Positions 17,196 through 22,974 of a stretch of DNA of 27,606 nucleotides are shown here, piece by piece. The stretch lies in contig JBHHZM010000029.1 in the NCBI GenBank assembly GCA_046758065.1, forward strand, positions 1 through 27,606, in the 5' to 3' direction. The translations under genes and the position numbers were made by a program. The stretch comes from JBHHZM01 sp046758065. GTDB taxonomy: Bacteria; Pseudomonadota; Alphaproteobacteria; JAAXGF01. The notes under the pieces are model-generated. The model searched no databases. It was not told the origin of the DNA and saw only the letters and a program-made list of their open reading frames with translations. Each line of letters starts with the position of its first letter. The first letter of the stretch is position 1.

Positions 17196-17537
17196 ATGGC
17201 TCAGGTCGCCGTCACCATCAACGGTCGCGACTATCGCATAAGCTGCGACGAAGGGCAGGAGGAACGGCTGGCGCGGCTCGCCAAATACGTCGACGAGCGG
17301 GTCCAGGAACTGATGCAAGGCGTGGGCAACGTCGGCGATCTGCGCCTGCTGGTGATGGCGAGCCTGGTGATCTCCGACAAGCTGTTCGACACCAGCTCCG
17401 AGGTCGAGCGGCTGCGCGCCCAGGTCGCCCAGGTCAAGCAGTCGGAGACGCCGGACGAAGAGGCCGCGCTCACGTCGCTGGTCGACGCCATCGCTCGCCG
17501 GATCGACGATATTGCGGCCCAGATCGAGACTACCTAA
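17196..17537 (+). CDS. zapA: Cell division protein ZapA
   Basis: ZapA binds FtsZ and promotes bundling of its filaments at mid-cell. The 113-aa product has VAVTINGRDYRISCDEGQEERLARLAKYVDERVQEL, the head domain that contacts FtsZ, then a helical tail with AQVAQVKQ and IDDIAAQIE, as in the family. GGAGG lies about 7 bases before the ATG. The order zapA, 6S RNA, 5-formyltetrahydrofolate cyclo-ligase is widely conserved in proteobacteria and supports both neighbours. Confidence 0.93.
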   Translation: MAQVAVTINGRDYRISCDEGQEERLARLAKYVDERVQELMQGVGNVGDLRLLVMASLVISDKLFDTSSEVERLRAQVAQVKQSETPDEEAALTSLVDAIARRIDDIAAQIETT

Positions 17538-17547
17538 CTTACTGTAT

Positions 17548-17710
17548 GGACGGGTACTGCGCGGCGCGTCAGGCCGCATTTATCCCTGGGGCCAACAGTT
17601 ACCTCTCGGGAGCTGTGCCTGTCGGGGTCGTGGCCTCGACATACGGCGCCCACCTGCATCTGCAGGCCACAGAGGATTCGTCGCGGCCAACGGCCGTCGC
17701 GGTCCCGTCC
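17548..17710 (+). ncRNA. ssrS: 6S RNA
   Basis: 6S RNA mimics an open promoter and sequesters the sigma-70 RNA polymerase holoenzyme in slow growth. Between zapA and the cyclo-ligase gene, its usual position, lies a 163-base stretch that folds end to end. GGACGGG (17548-17554) pairs with CCCGTCC (17704-17710). GCG-CGGC just inside pairs with GCCG-t-CGC. GGCCGC (17572-17577) pairs with GCGGCC (17683-17688). CCTCT...GTG-CCTG in the 5' half pairs with CAGG-CCAC...AGAGG in the 3' half, leaving a large central region. The length is typical. Ends are set by the closing stem and may be off by several bases. A GC hairpin at 17720-17733 follows just before the next gene. Confidence 0.75.
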
Positions 17711-17739
17711 GCTTCCGTCGGCGGTGCGCCGCCGGTCCA

Positions 17740-18327
17740 ATGACCGTCGCCAGCCTCGATCAGGAAAAGCGCGCCTTGCGCATCGTTGCCCGCGAACGCC
17801 GCCGCGCCGCGCACGCGGCGGCCGGGCCCGGGGCGGCAAGCGCCGCGGTCGCCAACTTCTTCGCCGCGATCACGCCGCGCGACGGGTGCGCCGTCTCGGG
17901 CTACTGGCCGATGGCCGACGAGTTCGACGTCCGCCCGTTGATGACGGCGCTCCATGACCGCGGCCACGTCTGCGCGCTGCCGGTGGTGACGGGTCGCGGC
18001 CGTCCGCTCGTCTTTCGCCGCTGGACGCCGGGCATGGCGCTCGATCCCGCCGCATTCGGCACCTCGGTGCCGCCGGCGGACGCGCCCGAAATCACTCCTG
18101 AACTGCTGCTCGTGCCGCTGCTCGCATTCGACGAGCGCGGCTACCGTCTGGGCTACGGCGGCGGGTTTTACGACCGGACGCTTGCCGGCTTGAGGGCCGC
18201 TGGCCGGCCGGCGCTCGCCGTCGGCGTCGGCTTCGAAGGCCAGCGCGTCGACGAGACGCCCGCCGCCGCGACCGACCAGCGCCTCGACCGGCTGATCACC
18301 GAACGGCGCGCGAGGGCGTTCGCGTGA
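17740..18327 (+). CDS. 5-formyltetrahydrofolate cyclo-ligase
   Basis: This enzyme converts 5-formyltetrahydrofolate to 5,10-methenyltetrahydrofolate using ATP. The 195-aa product has EKRALRIVARERRRAAH at the start and the nucleotide/folate loop LLVPLLAFDERGYRLGYGGGFYDRTLAGL, the family hallmark, followed by VGVGFEGQRVDETP and DQRLDRLITE. Codons before the ATG at 17740 belong to 6S RNA and are not homologous. Co-transcription with 6S RNA upstream is known in enterobacteria (ssrS-ygfA). The TGA overlaps the GTG of the next gene. Confidence 0.93.
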   Translation: MTVASLDQEKRALRIVARERRRAAHAAAGPGAASAAVANFFAAITPRDGCAVSGYWPMADEFDVRPLMTALHDRGHVCALPVVTGRGRPLVFRRWTPGMALDPAAFGTSVPPADAPEITPELLLVPLLAFDERGYRLGYGGGFYDRTLAGLRAAGRPALAVGVGFEGQRVDETPAAATDQRLDRLITERRARAFA

Positions 18328-19136
18328 AACTGCTGTTCATCGGCGACGTGGTCGGACGCGCCGGCCGCGAGGCGGTCTGTGGCCGGCTGCCGGAATTGCG
18401 CGCCCGGCTCGGTCTCGACTTCGTGGTGCTCAACGGCGAGAACGCCGCCGGCGGCTTCGGCATCACCGCGAAGATTTGCGAGAGCTTCTACGAGTCCGGC
18501 GCCGACGTCATCACCACCGGCAACCACGTCTGGGACCAGCGCGAGATCATCGGCTATATCGACGGCGACAAGCGCCTGCTGCGCCCGCACAACTATCCGC
18601 CGGGCACGCCGGGACGCGGCGTCGGGGTCTACGACGCCGGGGGCGGGCGCAAGGTGCTGGTGCTGCACGTCATGTGCCGGCTGTTCATGAACCCGCTCGA
18701 CGATCCCTTCGCCTGCGCCGAGGCCGCGCTCGCCGCCCACCGGCTCGGCGGCTCGGTCGCCGCCGCCGTATTCGACATCCACGGCGAGGCGACCAGCGAG
18801 AAGCAGGCGCTTGCGCACCTGGTCGACGGCCGCGTCTCGCTCGCCGTCGGCAGCCACACCCATGTGCCCACCGCCGACGCCCAGATCCTGCCGGGAGGCA
18901 CCGCATTCCAGACCGACGCGGGGATGTGCGGCGACTACGATTCGGTGATCGGCGTCGAAAAGGCCAACTCGGTCGCGCGTTTCGTGCGCAAGATGCCGAC
19001 CGAACGACTCAAGCCGGCAAGCGGCGAAGCGACGCTGTGCGCGGTCTACGCCGAGACCGACGACGCCACCGGGCTGGCCCGCCGGGTCGCGCCGCTGCGC
19101 ATCGGCGGGCGTCTCCGAGAGGAGTGGCCGATCTAG
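18324..19136 (+). CDS. YmdB-like metallophosphoesterase (TIGR00282 family)
   Basis: The 270-aa protein belongs to the YmdB family of binuclear-metal phosphodiesterases, some of which hydrolyse cyclic nucleotides. Metal-site motifs are clear: LLFIGDVVGRAGR (D8), VVLNGENAAGGFGI (N and E), TTGNHVWDQREI (N and H), FDIHGEATSEKQAL, and VGSHTHVPTAD; TDAGMCGDYDSVIGV follows. The GTG start overlaps the upstream TGA by four bases, indicating translational coupling to the cyclo-ligase gene. Length matches the family (about 265-275 aa). The true substrate is not predictable here. Confidence 0.92.
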   Translation: MKLLFIGDVVGRAGREAVCGRLPELRARLGLDFVVLNGENAAGGFGITAKICESFYESGADVITTGNHVWDQREIIGYIDGDKRLLRPHNYPPGTPGRGVGVYDAGGGRKVLVLHVMCRLFMNPLDDPFACAEAALAAHRLGGSVAAAVFDIHGEATSEKQALAHLVDGRVSLAVGSHTHVPTADAQILPGGTAFQTDAGMCGDYDSVIGVEKANSVARFVRKMPTERLKPASGEATLCAVYAETDDATGLARRVAPLRIGGRLREEWPI

Positions 19137-19210
19137 GTCACGGTCGGGGGTGTGGACTCGGAGGCATGGCTTCGCCATCATCGCGGTCGGGACGGCGCAG
19201 GGAGGACGGC

Positions 19211-19810
19211 ATGACCATGGCGCAGAACCGGAACGCGGCGGTCGCCGGGACGGTCGCGAAAATCCGCGAGATCGAGGCCGGACAAGGCGTGACGCGCGCG
19301 GCGCTCGAACGGATACGCGATGAACTGATCGCGCTCGCGAGCCGCGTCGAGCTGTTTCCCGGGAGCGAGTTTCCGCCGCCCGAGAGCGGTCGCGACGGCC
19401 GGCTCTATCTGCTTTCCGAGGACGATGACCACCGTTTCGCGCTTTATCTCAACTGCGCGACCGACGACAAGAACACCCCGCCCCACGACCACCAGACCTG
19501 GGCGGTCGTCGTCGGCGTCCGCGGCGAGGAGCACAACCGGATATACCAGCGCACCGACGACGGCGCGGTCGCGGGCCGCGGCGAGGTGCGCGTGGCGCGG
19601 GAAATCACCGTCAGACCCGGTGGCGGCGTCTGCCTGATGCCCGACGACATCCACTCGATCCACATGCGCGGCGCCGACGCCAAGATGCATCTCCACATGT
19701 ACGGGGTGGCGATCCCGCAGCAGAACGCGCGCAAGTCGTTCGACGTGACGGCCGGCATCTATCGGCACTTCCGGCCGCACCCCGACATCCGCGACGCCCG
19801 CGCGGGTTAA
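19211..19810 (+). CDS. Cysteine dioxygenase-like cupin protein
   Basis: The 199-aa protein fits the cysteine dioxygenase family, non-haem iron enzymes that oxidise the thiol of cysteine (or a similar compound) to a sulfinate with O2. The cupin iron site is visible as PPHDHQTW (H92, H94) and DDIHSIHM (H148). The spacing is close to that of known CDOs. GGAGG lies 6 bases before the ATG at 19211; another in-frame ATG at 19166 would add a low-complexity 15 residues with badly spaced ribosome binding. Its neighbours, a multi-rhodanese protein and a cystathionine beta-lyase, also handle cysteine sulfur. The substrate could instead be 3-mercaptopropionate or another thiol. Confidence 0.85.
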   Translation: MTMAQNRNAAVAGTVAKIREIEAGQGVTRAALERIRDELIALASRVELFPGSEFPPPESGRDGRLYLLSEDDDHRFALYLNCATDDKNTPPHDHQTWAVVVGVRGEEHNRIYQRTDDGAVAGRGEVRVAREITVRPGGGVCLMPDDIHSIHMRGADAKMHLHMYGVAIPQQNARKSFDVTAGIYRHFRPHPDIRDARAG

Positions 19811-19819
19811 CCCGCGCGG
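19798..19819. terminator. Perfect 22-bp palindrome between convergent genes
   Basis: A perfect inverted repeat with nine-base GC arms and TTAA at the centre contains the TAA stop of the dioxygenase-like gene and ends 7 bases before the stop of the rhodanese gene on the other strand. The RNA of either strand could form a nine-pair hairpin, so it may act as a bidirectional terminator. There is no T-tract on either side, so Rho-independent action is not certain. Confidence 0.5.
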
Positions 19820-19826
19820 CGGCCCG

Positions 19827-21425
19827 TCAGCCGTCCGGGACGTATTTGAAGGCGACCGTTTCGTCGCGCTCGATCCGTTCGGCGAGCGCGACTTCCCAGG
19901 TGAGGTATTCGCGCATCGCGTCCTCGACCGCCCGGTCGTTGTCGTAGGGCCGGTACCAGGCGTCGTCGTTGTCGTCGGCCATGCGGGTCTGGCCCTCTTC
20001 GAGCGCAAAGCCGGCGCGCGTCCAGGCCGCGGTGCCGCCGGCGAGTGTCCTGACCGGCTTCGCGACCACCGCCTCGGTTTCGCTCCGGGCGAGGGTGGCG
20101 AGCGCGCCGTCGGGCGAGGTCAGCACGAGCATCCCGGCAGCGGGCAGTTTCGCGAGATTCGTCTTGAAGCGCGAGCGCACCGCGAACCAGGCGCCGGGAA
20201 CGTGGCCCTCGCGGTATTGCAGGCTGGTCGCGAGATCGACGACGACCGCCCGGCCGGCATCGAGCAGATCCTTGAGTTCCCGCGCCGTGACGCGCTCGGC
20301 CGGGACTTGGTCGAGGCCGAGCGCGGCGGGCGCCTCGGGCCCGGCTTCGAGTTCGGCGTCCTCGAGGCCGCCCTCGAGCACGTAGACCTCCTGCCAGCCC
20401 ATCTGCACCAGCCACGAGGCGGTCATGGCGGCGCGCACGCCGTCGTCGTCGATCAGCACGAGCCGTGCGTTCAGGACTCCGACGTATCGGTCGGTCGCCT
20501 GCACGAGCTGCCCGCCCGGTGCCGAGCGCGAGCCGGGAAGGTGGCCGGCGGCGTATTCCTCGGGGTGGCGCACGTCGAGCAGGAAGAGGCTGCGGCGATC
20601 GCGCTCGGCCTCGAAGCGGGCGAGTTCCGACCGCCCGATGGTCGCGACGCCGAAGCGCGCGGCGACGCGCGCCGCCGCGGTGCGCGCCTTGGCAAGCCCC
20701 TGTTCGGAGACCTCGGGCGCGCGCCGCCCGGCGCCGTGCTCGAGCGCGAGGCCGGCGAGGTGCCAGCCCATGGTGCCGTTGGCGAGCGCCATCACCGGGT
20801 TGGGCGCGCCGGCGTTGATCAGCGACTGCGCGCCGATGATGCTGCGCGTCCGCCCGGCGCAATTGACCACCACCGTGGTCGCGGGCGAGGGCGCGAGGTC
20901 GTGCAGCCGGTAGACCAGTTCGGCGCCCGGGCAGTCGATGCCGCCCGGGATGCTCATCCGGCGGTATTCGTCGAACGGCCGGCTGTCGAGGACGACGATG
21001 TCGTCGCCGGCGGCCAGCCGGGCGGCGAGGTCGGAGGCGTCGATATGCGGCGTGCCATAGGCCTGCTCGACGAACTCGCCGAACGCCTTCGACGGCACGT
21101 TGACGCCGCTGTAGAGCTGGTATCCCGCGCGCTCCCACGCCTCGATTCCGCCCTCGAGCACGGCGACGTCCGAATATCCGAAACCCGCGAGCTTCGCCGC
21201 CGCGCGCGCCGCGAGGCCGTCGTCGACGTCGCACAGCACGAGACGGCACGAGCGCCGCGGAACCAGCGCGTCGATCCTGAATTCGAGCCGGCTGAGCGGC
21301 GCCGGCACGGCGCGCAGGATGTGACGGCGGGCGAAAACGCCTTCCTCGCGCGCGTCGAGCAGCGCGATTTCGCCGCCGCCGGTCAGCAGGGCGTGGAGAT
21401 CGCGGGCGGAGACGGTCGCGGTCAT
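19827..21425 (-). CDS. Multidomain rhodanese-like sulfurtransferase (four repeats)
   Basis: The 532-aa protein carries four consecutive rhodanese-like domains, at about 5-105, 125-235, 262-360 and 378-475, then a short acidic tail. Rhodaneses carry sulfur as a persulfide on an active-site cysteine. Domain 1 has a cysteine at that place (LVLCDVDDG, C65) and domain 2 the best loop (VVNCAGRTRS, C189). Domain 3 has LVLIDDDG and domain 4 LVLTSPDG, both without cysteine and presumably inactive. Repeated LEGGIEAW/LEGGLEDA/LAGGTAAW motifs mark domain ends. It is convergent with the dioxygenase-like gene and divergent from the beta-lyase gene. A role in handling sulfur released from cysteine or cystathionine is inferred from context. 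Confidence 0.9.
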   Translation of the reverse strand: MTATVSARDLHALLTGGGEIALLDAREEGVFARRHILRAVPAPLSRLEFRIDALVPRRSCRLVLCDVDDGLAARAAAKLAGFGYSDVAVLEGGIEAWERAGYQLYSGVNVPSKAFGEFVEQAYGTPHIDASDLAARLAAGDDIVVLDSRPFDEYRRMSIPGGIDCPGAELVYRLHDLAPSPATTVVVNCAGRTRSIIGAQSLINAGAPNPVMALANGTMGWHLAGLALEHGAGRRAPEVSEQGLAKARTAAARVAARFGVATIGRSELARFEAERDRRSLFLLDVRHPEEYAAGHLPGSRSAPGGQLVQATDRYVGVLNARLVLIDDDGVRAAMTASWLVQMGWQEVYVLEGGLEDAELEAGPEAPAALGLDQVPAERVTARELKDLLDAGRAVVVDLATSLQYREGHVPGAWFAVRSRFKTNLAKLPAAGMLVLTSPDGALATLARSETEAVVAKPVRTLAGGTAAWTRAGFALEEGQTRMADDNDDAWYRPYDNDRAVEDAMREYLTWEVALAERIERDETVAFKYVPDG

Positions 21426-21562
21426 GGCGGGTTCCCGGTCGGCGGTTGCCGGGGCAGTCTAAAATTCACACCGCCGCGCATCAATCGCCAATGCGCCGGC
21501 TTGCTTCGGCGCGCCGGCCCGTGGACACTGTCGGCGCCGGATCAAGCAGAAAAGAGGCCGCC

Positions 21563-22747
21563 ATGAAGCAGGATACGCGCATCGTCACCCTGGGCCGCAA
21601 GGACGCGCGCAAGCTCCGCGTCGTCAACCCGCCCGTGGTTCACGCCTCCACGGTGTTCTCGCCGACCATCGCGGCGCGGCGCGCGGCGCAGGCGCGGCGG
21701 GCGCGGCGCGAGCCCGGCTTCTACTACGGCCGCTCGGGCTCGCCGACCGCGCGCGCGCTCGAAGAGGCGCTCGCCGGGCTCGAAGGCGGTCACGACTGCC
21801 TGACCTTTCCCTCGGGCCTCGCGGCGATCGCCGCCGCGTTGCTCGCCTATCTCTCGGCGGGCGACCACCTGCTGATGACCGACGGCGTCTACCAGCCGGT
21901 GCGCAAGCTGTGCGACCGGCTGCTGCCGCGCCTCGGCGTCGAGACCACCTATTACCCGCCGCGTCTGGGGGCCGGGGTGGCCGATCTGATACGGCCCGAG
22001 ACCCGCGTCGTCTATGTCGAATCGCCGTCGTCGCAGACCTTCGAGGTCCAGGACATCCCCGCCATCGCCGCGGCCGCGCACGCCGGCGGCGCGCCCGCCG
22101 GCGGCGCGCTGGTGCTGGCCGACAACACCTGGGCCTCGCCCTATTTCTGCCGACCGCTCGACCTCGGCGCCGACGTCTCGATCCAGGCGGCGACCAAATA
22201 CGTCGGCGGTCATTCCGATCTCATGCTCGGCGCGGCGACAGCGACCGAAGCGGCCTGGGCGCCGCTCCGCGACGCGGCGGGCCATCTCGGCCAGTGCGCC
22301 GGTCCCGACGACCTCTACCTCGCCCAGCGCGGCCTGCGCAGTCTCGCCGTGCGCATGCGCCGCCACCAGGAGACCGGCCTCGCGCTCGCCCAATGGCTCG
22401 AACGCCGTTCCGAAATCGCGCGCGTACTCCATCCCGGGCTTCCCGACGATCCGGGCCACGCGCTGTGGCGGCGCGATTTCTCGGGTGCCTCGGGGCTGTT
22501 CTCGATCGTGTTCGAGCCCTGTTCGGAGGCCGCCTTCGCCGCCTTCGTCGACGGCCTCGCGCATTTCGGCATCGGCGCTTCCTGGGGCGGGTTCGAAAGC
22601 CTGGCGCTGCCCGCGCATCCCAAACGCGCCGCCGAGCCGTGGCGGGCCGAAGGTCCGCTACTGCGGCTCCACGCCGGGCTCGAAGACCCGGCCGACCTGA
22701 TCGCCGACCTCGAAGCCGGGTTCGAACGGATGCGCGCGGCGGGGTAG
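21563..22747 (+). CDS. metC: Cystathionine beta-lyase (Cys/Met metabolism PLP enzyme)
   Basis: The 394-aa enzyme is of the gamma family of PLP enzymes; beta-lyases cleave cystathionine to homocysteine, pyruvate and ammonia and often act on cysteine too. Landmarks are the N-terminal VNPPVVHASTVFSP, YYGRSGSPTARALEEALAGLEGG, TFPSGLAAIAAALLAYLSAGDHLL, VYVESPSSQTFEVQDI, LADNTWASPYF, and the PLP lysine in AATKYVGGHSDLM (K212). The end, GIGASWGGFESLALP, is the usual beta-lyase C-terminal motif. MetC is favoured over MetB or MetZ by the overall match, not with certainty. A strong intrinsic terminator follows at 22787-22816. Confidence 0.88.
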   Translation: MKQDTRIVTLGRKDARKLRVVNPPVVHASTVFSPTIAARRAAQARRARREPGFYYGRSGSPTARALEEALAGLEGGHDCLTFPSGLAAIAAALLAYLSAGDHLLMTDGVYQPVRKLCDRLLPRLGVETTYYPPRLGAGVADLIRPETRVVYVESPSSQTFEVQDIPAIAAAAHAGGAPAGGALVLADNTWASPYFCRPLDLGADVSIQAATKYVGGHSDLMLGAATATEAAWAPLRDAAGHLGQCAGPDDLYLAQRGLRSLAVRMRRHQETGLALAQWLERRSEIARVLHPGLPDDPGHALWRRDFSGASGLFSIVFEPCSEAAFAAFVDGLAHFGIGASWGGFESLALPAHPKRAAEPWRAEGPLLRLHAGLEDPADLIADLEAGFERMRAAG

Positions 22748-22786
22748 GGAGGAGGGGAACCGGACCGGCCGGTCCCCGAACAAGCA

Positions 22787-22816
22787 GGGGCGGCCCGCAG
22801 GCCGCCCCGAATTTTA
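22787..22816 (+). terminator. Intrinsic terminator of metC, also 3' hairpin of the predicted tracrRNA
   Basis: GGGGCGGCC (22787-22795) and GGCCGCCCC (22800-22808) form a nine-pair stem with a four-base loop, followed by GAATTTTA on the plus strand, a typical Rho-independent terminator for metC. Read on the minus strand, the same stem would be the last hairpin of the tracrRNA, followed by TGCTTGTT. Upstream, a further 14-bp palindrome (22762-22775, GGACCGGCCGGTCC) lies in the 3' untranslated part of metC. Confidence 0.75.
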
Positions 22817-22918
22817 TGCATCTAGCCGCCCGAAGGCGGCGTCAGCTTGTTAACGGTTGCTTCGGTCCGAAGACCTCCGCTTAAAGGACCACGATCTCCC
22901 ATCGGCTAAACGGTTGCT
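22787..22918 (-). ncRNA. Predicted tracrRNA of the type II-C CRISPR-Cas system
   Basis: tracrRNA pairs with the CRISPR repeat and anchors the guide in Cas9. On the minus strand, 22911 down to 22886 is a 26-base anti-repeat: it matches the repeat at every base except one, which is a G-U wobble in RNA. A 27-base insertion (22885-22859) with hairpin GGTC-TTCG-GACC follows. Then AACCGTTAAC (22858-22849) can pair with the first nine bases of the repeat, with one bulged U and one wobble. Next come a nexus-like hairpin GCCGCC-TTCG-GGCGGC (22840-22825), a linker, and a GC terminal hairpin (22808-22787). The 5' end is not fixed; a weak minus-strand promoter (TTGACT at 22956-22961, TATCAA at 22935-22940, only 15 apart) may drive it. 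Confidence 0.7.
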
Positions 22919-22942
22919 CATAGTCAACTTCAAGTTGATACT
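22914..22942 (+). promoter_or_regulatory. Possible promoter of cas9
   Basis: TTGCTC (22914-22919), 17 bases, GATACT (22937-22942), then 32 bases to the cas9 ATG with GGGAGGA in between. The spacer contains the short hairpin TCAACT-TCA-AGTTGA (22924-22938). The site overlaps the 5' end and possible promoter of the divergent tracrRNA, so transcription of the two may interfere. Confidence 0.4.
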
Positions 22943-22974
22943 GGGCGACAAGAAAAGTCAAGGGAGGATTCGAC

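Noticed and set aside
21426..21562. SAM riboswitch upstream of metC
   Set aside because: I see no SAM-II-like core or pseudoknot pairing in the 137 bases, only short GC hairpins.
22886..22945. tracrRNA on the plus strand, reading the anti-repeat towards cas9
   Set aside because: Only about 60 bases remain before cas9, with no terminator or nexus-like hairpins, and it would need plus-strand crRNAs. The minus-strand reading gives hairpins and an end and agrees with the array terminator and repeat promoter.
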